In this document: one piece after another, positions 8,469 through 17,000 of the stretch
How the letters are laid out: each line of letters opens with the position of its first letter
Numbering within the stretch: the first letter of the stretch is position 1
DNA from: Caldilineaceae bacterium
GTDB lineage: Bacteria; Chloroflexota; Anaerolineae; Caldilineales; Caldilineaceae
Direction: 5' to 3'
DNA: 64,000 nucleotides
Assembly (NCBI GenBank): GCA_022827195.1
Contig: JAJDTL010000019.1
Coordinates: 207,721 to 271,720 of the forward strand
The notes under the pieces: generated by a model
What the model was told of the DNA's origin: nothing
Databases searched by the model: none
Seen by the model: the letters and a program-made list of their open reading frames with translations, nothing else
Position numbers and translations under genes: made by a program

Positions 8469-10046
8469 TCACCTCTCCTGCGGCGCCGCAACATCCGCCG
8501 CCCTTGCCGTCAGCGGGCCAATCCACTCGGTGTAGAGGACATCCGCGACCTGTGGGTTGATCTGCCGCAACTCCGCCAAAAGCGTCTGCGGCGTTACAAT
8601 CCCGTACTGATTGTTCGCCAGGTAGTTCTCCAAAAACTGCTTGAACGCCCGCTCGCCCAGACTGCGACGGACCGTGGAAAAGAAGAGCGCCCCCTTGGCG
8701 TAGACCACGCCCTCGTATTGAATCGAGTCGGCAAACGCCATCACCGGCTGATTGAGCGCCGCATCCTCTTCGCGGCTGATCAGCCCGTCGACCACGATCT
8801 GCCAGCGCCGCGACTCCAGGATATCGGCCGCGCCCGCGCCGTGCACCGCCTCGTAGTAGATGCGGCTCGAATACTCCGCCAGCCCTTCGTCAACCCACGG
8901 CTGGTTGACCGGATCGTTGTGGACCAGCTGATACCACCACTGATGCGCCACTTCGTGGACCGCGCGAATCTCCAACTGGTCCCGGTAACGGTCGTACAGC
9001 TGCACGCCCAGCAGAAAGGACTGCGGATACTCCATCCCCCGGAAGTTGATCGGCGCGGCCGCCACCCGCAGCTCGGCATAGGGATAGGGCCCGAACCAGT
9101 CGCTGTACACCCGCAGCGCGGCTGCCGTGTGCTGCAGAACGGCCCGCCCCGCCTCCTCATGCTCCGGCAGCCAGTAGCTCGTCACGCGCGTGCCGTAGGC
9201 CTCCAGGCTGTCCGACTGAAACCGGTCGCTGAGATGGATGAAAAACTCGCGCGACCTATCCGTCTCCCACCGGTGCTGTACCCGCCCCTCGCTGACCGTT
9301 GTCGAGGTGATCAGCCTGCCGCTCGTCACCGCGATCTGCTCGCTCGGCACAGTGCCGGTAACGACGAATTGGGAGATATAGTTGAACGCGGCATCCCCGC
9401 GGCTGGTGCCCCTCTCCAGCCACCAGCGCCCGGTCGCCGCGGTCGGCCCCGGCTGGTAGACCGCCAGCGAGGGGTAGAAGAGCGGCAGGCTCACAAAGTC
9501 CTGGCTGTAGCCGAACAGACGGTAGGCCGCGCTCGTGTCCGCGGCCCAGTGCGGGATCTCCAGCCGCCAGCTCAGGTAGACGGTCGTCGCCTGCCCCCGC
9601 AGCAGCGCACGCGGCAACTCCACGCGTACAGCAGTATTCTGTTCCAGATAGATGAACGGCGCGGTACGGCCCTCGACCGCCGCGTTCTGAATGCTGAACT
9701 CGGCGCCGTAATGCGGCAGCGCCGGATAGAGCCGGAAGATCAGATAGGTCCAGGGGTCCGCGCTGTTGTTGGGCACGCGGATGTTGGCCGTGCCCTGCAG
9801 AGAGGACAGATCGTCGCTCAGGGTGAACTCGATCTCATAATGGGGCATCGCCTTGGCAGTCGCCTGCGACCCGTCCTCCGCCACCGTTGAAGAGCCAATT
9901 CCGCTGCAGGCTGCCAGCACGAGTATCAGTAGCAGCAGGCCGATGCCCACCGCGCTAATAGAAGCGTGAAGCTTTCTTCCTTTTCTGCTCTTTGCTCTCT
10001 CCTGTGCGTTAGGGGGCATAATAGGCAACATCTGCTGCTGATTCAT
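8469..10046 (-). CDS. M1-family (gluzincin) metallopeptidase lipoprotein
   Basis: 525 residues. After a basic N-region there is a membrane segment ending in a lipobox, ILVLAAC (Cys about residue 47), indicating a lipoprotein anchored on the outer face of the membrane. The zinc motif HEVAHQWW has His364, Glu365 and His368, followed about 19 residues later by WVDEGLAEY supplying the third ligand Glu. The upstream region is a beta-rich M1-like saddle domain. There is no clear GAMEN box; the equivalent is FRGMEYPQSFL. It lacks the large C-terminal helical domain of classical aminopeptidase N, so it may be a short M1 relative. The exact start is uncertain because no good ribosome site is seen. Confidence 0.85.
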   Translation of the reverse strand: MNQQQMLPIMPPNAQERAKSRKGRKLHASISAVGIGLLLLILVLAACSGIGSSTVAEDGSQATAKAMPHYEIEFTLSDDLSSLQGTANIRVPNNSADPWTYLIFRLYPALPHYGAEFSIQNAAVEGRTAPFIYLEQNTAVRVELPRALLRGQATTVYLSWRLEIPHWAADTSAAYRLFGYSQDFVSLPLFYPSLAVYQPGPTAATGRWWLERGTSRGDAAFNYISQFVVTGTVPSEQIAVTSGRLITSTTVSEGRVQHRWETDRSREFFIHLSDRFQSDSLEAYGTRVTSYWLPEHEEAGRAVLQHTAAALRVYSDWFGPYPYAELRVAAAPINFRGMEYPQSFLLGVQLYDRYRDQLEIRAVHEVAHQWWYQLVHNDPVNQPWVDEGLAEYSSRIYYEAVHGAGAADILESRRWQIVVDGLISREEDAALNQPVMAFADSIQYEGVVYAKGALFFSTVRRSLGERAFKQFLENYLANNQYGIVTPQTLLAELRQINPQVADVLYTEWIGPLTARAADVAAPQER

Positions 10047-10133
10047 AGCAACGACAAGAGTTGTAACATAAGCTACGCAGCAGGAGGTGAAATGCGTGGC
10101 GTCAACTCAGCAGGCGAAATGTGATTGAACAAC

Positions 10134-10708
10134 TCACGCCCGCCACCTCCGAAACGTGTCCCGCAAATCCTCGACGAAATGCTGCAAAGCATCGTCCAAC
10201 CGCGCGGCGCGAACAATGTCCATATTTTGCACGATTTCCTCGGCATACTCGATGCCTCCGAGAGAGGGTGTGCGCCCCGCGTCGCGAATCGCTTCGATCA
10301 AGCGTTCCTTGTAGCGTTCGCGGCTGCATTTCTTGTCCGGAGCCTGACAGCCGCGCCCCAACACCGCCTTGAAGGCCGCCCCGTCTAACAGCAGCCAGCG
10401 CTCAACATGTGGATCAGGGACGGCAAAAATTGTCGGTGTTGGTATGTTCAGGCGGTCAATCTCTTTTCTGCGGTCATTGAATCCTTTACAGTTGGCATCG
10501 GTGGCAACGATGATCAGGTCTGGACTGGGAGTGCCCTGTCGCTTCAGGTCTCGTATGTAATCTCTAAGGCCGACGATGACTTTGCCATGACCGCCCACTG
10601 CATTGCGCCAGTCGAGTTCTACCTCGACCGCGCATTCTATGGCGATCCTCTGCACGAGCGATCCGATTACCTTTTCGTGGGCATCGTCCTCGACAAAGAG
10701 AGCGATTC
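10134..10708 (-). pseudogene. TOPRIM-like nuclease partner of AAA ATPase, start removed by IS630 insertion
   Basis: The conserved protein begins RIALFVEDDAHEKVIGSLVQ, with the acidic VEDD at the end of strand 1, and continues to PDLIIVATDANCKGF, a D-x-N pair typical of TOPRIM-like folds. PDPHVERWLLLD and C-rich GCQAPDKKC segments follow. The upstream reading frame (SCPPKARLLVSLGNYF) is IS DNA. Removing the IS (10711-11912) and one TA copy restores a TTG start giving MIPRIALFVEDD, overlapping the last codons of the ATPase gene behind AGAGGGG. ATPase plus TOPRIM pairs of this kind (compare AriA/AriB, Gabija, DUF4276 partners) are antiphage or OLD-like modules. The partner is probably silent now unless expressed from inside the IS. 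Confidence 0.7.
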
Positions 10709-10807
10709 TAAAGTAGTTCCCTAATGAAACCAAGAGCCTTGCTTTTGGTGGGCAAGATGTGATAGAAGGATCGGACCGACTTCCATAACAAGTGATGGAG
10801 GGGAACG

Positions 10808-11904
10808 ATGGTTCGACCTGATTTGGCGAAATGGGGCCAGTCGCTGTCCGATTTGCGCAGCTTGTCGGTGGAGGCTGAACATGGGCGCAGTCGCGAGCGT
10901 TTTCTGGCATTGTTCATGATTGCGAGTGGACAGACGACGGCCTGTAGCTGGGCACGCGAGGTTGGACGCACGAAGGAAACGGTCCTCAAATGGGTGCATG
11001 ACTATAATCGGTTGGGTCCGGAGGGGGTGTTCTATCGTCATACGGGTGGACGTCGCCCTTTTTTAGCTGCAAGCAGGTCAGGCAGCTCGTAAAGGTTGTA
11101 TTGGAAAGCGAGCCGGTCGACCACGGGTTGCCTGGTCACAATTGGACGTTGAAAAAGCTGCGGCGCTGGCTCAAGCAGGTCATGGATTGCGATCTGGCCC
11201 GCAGTTCGCTGCATAGAATCTTGTGCGCGGCACGGTTGGGTTGGAAGCGATGTCAAAAGCTGCCCAAGAAAGCCGACCCGCATAAACGAGCTGCCTTTAT
11301 GCAACGGTTCCACCAACTGTATGAAGGGGTATGGCGCTTGCAGACACGTCTGATCTATATCGATGAAGCACACATCCATCGCGACATGGACATCGGCTAC
11401 ACCTGGGCGCTAAAAGGCAAACCGGCTTGGCGCCTGAGTGACTCGGCGCCGCTGGCACACCGCATCAACTGGTACGGCGCCTACGACTTCGCCGCAGGCC
11501 GCTGCATGATTTGGAATGAAGGCTCCTGCAACAAAGAACATACGATTCAGTTCTTGCAGCGCCTGGCTGCATGGCTGGGCGATGAGACCGGTGAAGCCGT
11601 GATCATTTGGGACGGCGCCAGTTGGCATCGGGCCAAATGCGTACAGAAGGCTGCGGTCAAACTCGGCTTCACGCTCATCGCTTTGCCACCTTACAGTCCC
11701 GACCTGAATCCGATCGAGGGTCTCTGGAAGTGGATGCGAGAAGAGGTGACACGCAACTACTGCCATCCTTCCATGCGACACCTATTCGACGCCTGCAAAG
11801 CCTTCGTCGACCGCATCAATACCGACCCAACAACCCTTGTCTATCGCCTCTGGCCCAAATTTCAACTCGACCCAGAGTACGAAAAACTCTTGGTATCAAA
11901 TTGA
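10808..11904 (+). CDS. IS630 transposase, OrfA and OrfB joined by a probable -1 frameshift
   Basis: The first frame (10808-11092) encodes an N-terminal helix-turn-helix region: RERFLALFMIASGQTTACSW and GRTKETVLKWVHDYNRLG. The second (open well before its first ATG at 11104, to 11904) carries a second HTH and the DDE catalytic core: LIYIDEAHIHRD (D), VIIWDGASWHRA (D) and PPYSPDLNPIEGLWKWMR (E). A T-TTT-TTA slippery heptamer at 11059-11065 lies in the right phase for a -1 shift, which joins ...RRPF to SCKQVRQLVKVV... The fused product would be about 365 residues, normal for IS630. Catalytic residues are all present, so the element may be active. Confidence 0.85.
11059..11065 (+). other. putative programmed -1 ribosomal frameshift site (T TTT TTA)
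   Basis: In the OrfA frame the codons are CCT TTT TTA, giving the X-XXY-YYZ heptamer T-TTT-TTA. Slippage by -1 enters the OrfB frame, which is open from here to 11904. The heptamer's phase and position at the HTH/DDE boundary fit programmed frameshifting known in several IS630 members. Confidence 0.6.
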
Positions 11905-11911
11905 ACTCACT

Positions 11912-13222
11912 TTAGGAATCAAAATCCCCTCTCAGTATGCGTACCGACATGGGAAGATCCTCCTGCTCGTCATTGAGTGCACTATCGATATCACGGCCGC
12001 GCCCCAATGGCCCCCAATTAACGGCAAAGGGTTCAATGTAAGTTCGACGATCCTGGCGGCGCACCACATAAAGGCAGTCGTCTGCCAGCATATCAGGCAG
12101 AATCGGGGAGTGCGTTGTGAGGATGTGCTGGGTTTGACCGAGAAATTTCCGTGTTTTTAGCAATTCCGCGATTAACTGGATCCGCCGCGGGTGGACACCA
12201 TTCTCCGGTTCTTCAAATCCGACCAGCGCAGGGGGTTCCTCAATTCCAATCAAGGCCAATAGACCGAGCATCCGCAGTGTTCCTTCCGAGAGGACGCGCG
12301 CCGGCATTGACACTCCACCTTCCCTCAGGCGCAACTCGACTTCGCCGAGCCCGCTGACTTCAGTTTCAATGCCGTTGAAATTGGGCACTAGGGTATGCAG
12401 CGCCTTTTCGACCCCTTCAAACTGATTAGCGTCAAGCGCTTTCATCGTGTTGAGAAAGGCCGCGAGTTCCTCCCCCATCAGCCCCAGATGACGCACTTCC
12501 TTGACCGGATTGGCCGCGCGCATGCGTTCACGCGGCTCGAAGTAGAAAAACAGCCAGTTTTCAAGTTCGCGTCGCGCCGCCACCAGATGTGGATAGTGCG
12601 GAGGATAGTGCGGCATCGAGAGGATACTGCGGTCCAAGAATCGATCGTAGCTGGTGGGGCGCGACTGCCCCTCCAATCGCAAGCAAATCTTTTCGCCCTG
12701 TCCCTCGATGAAGGGCTTGCGGTTCGCGTTCGGTTCTCCCTTGGCGTTCAAGGCGGCCAAGTATTCGTCGATCACGCGTAGAACACCCGATTGGGGCAGC
12801 ATTTCCACCTCGATGCGGTAGCGCAGATTCTGTTCGCGGACAGGGAGAGGCTTGTTGCCCTCCTCGGGCTCGTCCTTGTTGGCCGGGCGGCGCATTTCCT
12901 GTATCTGGCGGTTGACGGCGGTTATGATTGCGTCCGACAGGCGCAAATCAGCCTCGATAGAGAAGCACAGCCTCTCCTGTTCAAGCAGCCCTTTGATCCC
13001 CCTTTCCCCGATAGTAAAGGACTCAAGCGGCTTGCCCCGGTAGGGGGGATCAAACGCCTCCTTCAGCGTCCGGCTCGTCCCCAATTTCGACAGTAGTTGC
13101 AGCGCGTCCAAAAAATTGCTCTTGCCCGCGGCATTCGGTCCAAATAAAACAACAAGCGGGAGCAGATGCACTTCAAGGTCTTCAAGAGACTTGTAACCAC
13201 GAATATGTATACGCTTCAGCAT
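11912..13222 (-). CDS. AAA family ATPase (AAA_15/21, OLD-like) of an ATPase/TOPRIM pair
   Basis: 436 residues. N-terminal strand IHIRGYKSLEDLEV is followed by the Walker A VLFGPNAAGKSNFLDALQ. The ABC-like signature is VLSEGTLRMLGL, Walker B is ALVGFEEPENGVHPRR, and the switch is ILTTHSPILPDM. This is the SMC/RecF/OLD-like ATPase type used in Gabija, PARIS and related defence modules and in other DNA-end or RNA-sensing systems. Its C terminus stays intact: the IS630 target TA and first IS base convert the original TAG into TAA. ATG at 13222 follows GGAG. The original downstream partner is the interrupted TOPRIM-like gene. Confidence 0.85.
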   Translation of the reverse strand: MLKRIHIRGYKSLEDLEVHLLPLVVLFGPNAAGKSNFLDALQLLSKLGTSRTLKEAFDPPYRGKPLESFTIGERGIKGLLEQERLCFSIEADLRLSDAIITAVNRQIQEMRRPANKDEPEEGNKPLPVREQNLRYRIEVEMLPQSGVLRVIDEYLAALNAKGEPNANRKPFIEGQGEKICLRLEGQSRPTSYDRFLDRSILSMPHYPPHYPHLVAARRELENWLFFYFEPRERMRAANPVKEVRHLGLMGEELAAFLNTMKALDANQFEGVEKALHTLVPNFNGIETEVSGLGEVELRLREGGVSMPARVLSEGTLRMLGLLALIGIEEPPALVGFEEPENGVHPRRIQLIAELLKTRKFLGQTQHILTTHSPILPDMLADDCLYVVRRQDRRTYIEPFAVNWGPLGRGRDIDSALNDEQEDLPMSVRILRGDFDS

Positions 13223-13373
13223 GGTGGAGTCTCCATAAAGCGGTCCTATGACGAACTGCCTGTTGCTGAATTCAACCTCTTGTTTCTTTCAAAGGGCGAA
13301 CAGTCGATGCCAGCAACGCTTTTGTCCGGATCGGCACGATTCTGAGTGGTATTTCCGTGTCCTGTGTTCCTCC

Positions 13374-13379
13374 TATAAT
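13374..13379 (+). promoter_or_regulatory. TATAAT -10-like element upstream of ogt
   Basis: A perfect TATAAT hexamer lies in the AT-rich gap between the divergent ATPase and ogt genes, about 85 bp before the ogt start. No convincing -35 is seen at 16-18 bp, so this is only a candidate. Confidence 0.3.
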
Positions 13380-13463
13380 AGCATAATCGGGTTGTACAAG
13401 GTAAAATATGCACGGATGTGCTAGAATGGCAATCTGACACCAACGCGAATCAAGGTTTATACA

Positions 13464-13982
13464 ATGTCTTTATCGATCACACGCTGTCACTTCCCCATCG
13501 GCGCCATCGAAATCCACGCCACCGACGCGGCCGTAACCGCAGTCGAATATGTCGAGGAACGGCCAGCCGACGATGCCATCCGCCAGGAGCACTGCGCAGC
13601 CTCCGCGAGCGCGCATCCTCTCCTCGAAGAGGCGCAGCGTCAGCTGGCCGCCTATTTTGCCGGTTCACTGCGCTGCTTCGACCTGCCTCTGGCCCTCGAA
13701 GGCACGCCCTTTCAGCGCCAGGTCTGGCAGCAGCTTCGCAGCGTCGGGTACGGGGAGACGGCGAGTTACGGCGCGATCGCCGCGGCTATCGACAACCCCA
13801 AGGCCGTGCGCGCCGTCGGCGCGGCCAACGGGCGCAATCCGGTCGCGATCATCGTGCCCTGTCACCGCGTCATCGGCAGCGGCCGGCAGCGCAGCGGAGG
13901 GCGGGTCAAGCTCACCGGCTACGGCGGCGGCCTCTGGCGGAAGGAGTGGCTGCTGCGGCACGAGGGGGTGCTGCTGGTGTGA
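13464..13982 (+). CDS. ogt: methylated-DNA--[protein]-cysteine S-methyltransferase
   Basis: 172 residues, normal Ogt length. The C-terminal domain has [11 protein letters not shown], the HTH region [11 protein letters not shown], the Arg-finger region [13 protein letters not shown], and the active-site [11 protein letters not shown] with the acceptor cysteine. It removes alkyl groups from O6-alkylguanine (and O4-alkylthymine) in one irreversible transfer. The N-terminal domain is degenerate, as usual. ATG at 13464 is preceded by AAGG. It stands alone, convergent with the large helicase gene. Confidence 0.93.
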   Translation: MSLSITRCHFPIGAIEIHATDAAVTAVEYVEERPADDAIRQEHCAASASAHPLLEEAQRQLAAYFAGSLRCFDLPLALEGTPFQRQVWQQLRSVGYGETASYGAIAAAIDNPKAVRAVGAANGRNPVAIIVPCHRVIGSGRQRSGGRVKLTGYGGGLWRKEWLLRHEGVLLV

Positions 13983-14003
13983 GAGTGGCCGCTGGGATTG
14001 AGA

Positions 14004-17000
14004 TTACGAACTGGGCTCGAACACCAACTCCGGCACTACGACTTCCCAAGTATCGCACTTGAGACCGCTCTGGTACTGCGGCTCTGAATATTCTCGATTC
14101 CAGGTAGCGATGGCCAAGATGCTGGCAGAAGCGCATCGCGTTCCCGCCGGGGGTTCGAAACTGCCGGCTAGCTGTCCGACGACCGTGCCGTTGCGGTCCA
14201 GTAGTTCCCACCGACTCGCTCCGGCCTGCACTTGTAGTGGATCGCCCGGGGAAAGCGCGGCGATGGCGCTGTGCAGGGGATGGTTGGAATGCCTGTACCC
14301 CGCGTAGCTCAGAAAGACGTCGCGCAGGCTGAGCTGCCTATACTGCCGGCTGAGTTCCGGCGGCGCCGCCGGGAGTGTGACAGGCGGCCGGCGGCGCAGC
14401 ACAGAGGGGCTATTCCGCAAGGCTTCCTGGAATGGGTGACCGCCAGGTGAGCCCGCCAGGGTGAGGGTCAGCCGCGCGCGGCTCATTGCCACGTAGTACA
14501 GCCGGCGCGGGGCATCCGCATCCTCGCCGCGGCCGACGCGATCCCACCTCCCGTCCAGCACAACCACGTGGTCGAACTCCAGGCCCTTCGCGCGGTGGGC
14601 GGTCAGGAGCAGCAAACCGCGCTGACGGCGGCGTAGGTCACGCCCCCACTCGGCCAGCCATTCGATGAACCGGTCTGCCGCTGTCTCCGCGCCTCCGGTC
14701 TCCAACTCGTACGCGGCTATCGCTTCCTGCAACAGTTCAGTCCAAGGAGTTGGGGACAGTCTGTCCGCCCGGCCCTTCAGATCCTCACTGTTCACCAAGC
14801 GGGAGTCTCGTTCGCGCAGCCATTTCACGAGCGCCTGCGTCTCGCGCAGATGCCAGACGGTTGAGGACTCTTCGTTTGCCATCTGCACCGGAATCCCTTC
14901 AAGTTCGCAAAGGCTGCGCACCGGATCCAGGTAGCGCCATGCGCGGGCCACCACCGCGCAGACAGACCAGTCCCAGGCTGGAGAGAGATCGGACAGTCGC
15001 TTCAGCTCGGCGATAACCGCCTGCGCCTGCGTGATGGGCGTGTCGCCGACCGGCAGTATCTGAACTCGACCTTGGGCGACCGGGTCTACTTCAGTCCACA
15101 CGCCACCGGGCGGGTCCTTCCTGCGCGCCTGATCAATCTGGATTGGCTGCTCTCTCTTCATCCGTTGCCGCGCTGGCTTGATCACCCTATTGGCGGCCTC
15201 GATAATATGGCCGGTGGAACGGAAGTTGTCGGTCAGGAAGAATGACCTTGCGCTGTAGTCTTCTTCGAAGCGGCGGATAAACTTGACCGACGCGCCGCTG
15301 AAGGCATAGATGTTCTGATCATCGTCGCCCACCGCGAAAAGGCTCAGCCTATCGTCTTCTTCAGCAAGAGTTCGGCCGGACAGCGCGGAGATCAGTCCGT
15401 ATTCATCCGGGCCAATGTCCTGGTACTCGTCCACCAGTATCCAGCGGAAGCCTGCCAGCAGGCGCGTCCGCATTTCGTCCGCCTCATCGGGGGGCAGTCC
15501 TTCCCCGCGTAGCAGTGAGGTAGCCTGGCGAAGAATCGTCTTGAACTCTTCCTCATCAAGCCGGTTCGCCCGCCCCGAAAAGCTGGCCCCCGTCAAGAGC
15601 ATTGCGAGCGCGTGGCAGGTCAGCACGATCACTCCGCGAGCATCATCGCCGATCAGATCCGCCAGGCGGCGGCGGATTTCGACAGCGGCGTGCCGGTTGT
15701 AGGCGAGGGCCAGGATGCTGCGCGGGTTCTCACGCCTGACGCGTACCAGATAAGCGATACGATGCACCAATACCCGCGTCTTGCCCGAGCCGGGGCCTGC
15801 GAGCACCAGCACGTTCGTCTTTTCCCGGTCATCTACCACGATGTCGCGCTGATTGCGATTTCTCAGGCTTCTGACGACGGTGTCCCATGACTCAGGCGTG
15901 GTTTGCCGCGAGATTTCTCTGTCCCGTTCCGGTAGCCATCGCTGCAGGAACTCCTCCTTGGGGAGGCTGAAGTAGTCCAGTGACAGGCGCACGGCATCGG
16001 AAAAGGATTCCAACCCCTGCTGGGCATATTCCATCATTACGTGTATCTGTAGCACCTGTTCATCATAATAGAACCTGAGGGGCTGGAAATCAGCATCGGC
16101 GAAGCGGCGCCTCTCTTTACTCAGTCGAATGGTCATAGCCGGGCGAAAGACCGCCAAACCCTTGTTCAGCCGAATGACCTCCTGTTCGTGCAGCCAGAGC
16201 AGGGCACGATCCCTAAGTTTTTCGTGGTGTGTGACCCTGCCCTGTATGATGATGTCGGACTTGAGCGACGACAGCAGGTTGCCCAGCGTCGTCTCGGCAA
16301 GCAAGTCCGTGCCTCTGCTACCCCGCGGTAGGCTCGCGAGCAGATGATCTAGCAATCGTTTGGCGGCATCGCGGCGCAACGCCGCAGTTTTTTCCAAGTC
16401 GCTCCACTCGCGCTGCAACGTCACATGGAGGGTATCTCGATCTTGCCCCCGTATCCCCAGGCTTCCCCCACGTCCACCCTCTCCTCGCCCGTCGGCGGCG
16501 ATGCTGCGGACAATACGCCTCACGCGTTCCGGCAAAGCGTAGGCATGACCGTCATCCTTAAGCTTTTGGGTAGCAAGGCGGAGATGTAGGGGGTGGGTAT
16601 CGCCCTTGCTCATATCGGGGGCCATCTCTTGCATAATGGCAATGAGCGTCTGCTCCAGTCCGGCCGCCTCTTGAAAGCGCCGCTGTGAGGAGTTTTTCAC
16701 CCCTGTGTGGACGAAGGCGGTTAGCACTGTGTCGTTGCTGGCGACGCCCCATTTCTCCAGGTCATCCAGCGCTTTCCGCACTCTCTCCGGGGACAGGCCT
16801 GTTACGGCCATCAGATCGTCGGTTGTGATGCCTTCATCCGCGTCTGATTCGATTAGTGTCTCCGCGATGGTTATGAGTTGACGGCGGTAGGCATGTCCGA
16901 TGGAGGCCCTTTCGAGCTTGGCGCGCGCTTCCTCTTTTGAGTTCACTCTCAGGGAGGAAGGAAACACCTTCACGCTGTTTTCGTCCCGGGTCAGAAGCAC

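Larger units (their letters stand above)
10711..11912 (+). mobile_element. IS630-family insertion sequence, 1202 bp with TA target duplication
   Basis: Flanking TA dinucleotides at 10709-10710 and 11913-11914 are the target duplication expected for IS630/Tc1. The ends are related inverted repeats: left AAGTAGTTCCCTAATGAAAC then CAAGAG, right (reverse complement) AAGTGAGTTCAATTTGATAC then CAAGAG. Inside are two overlapping-phase transposase frames. The element sits exactly at the junction between a minus-strand ATPase gene and its partner. The right-hand TA plus the first IS base rebuild a TAA stop for the ATPase. Confidence 0.88.
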
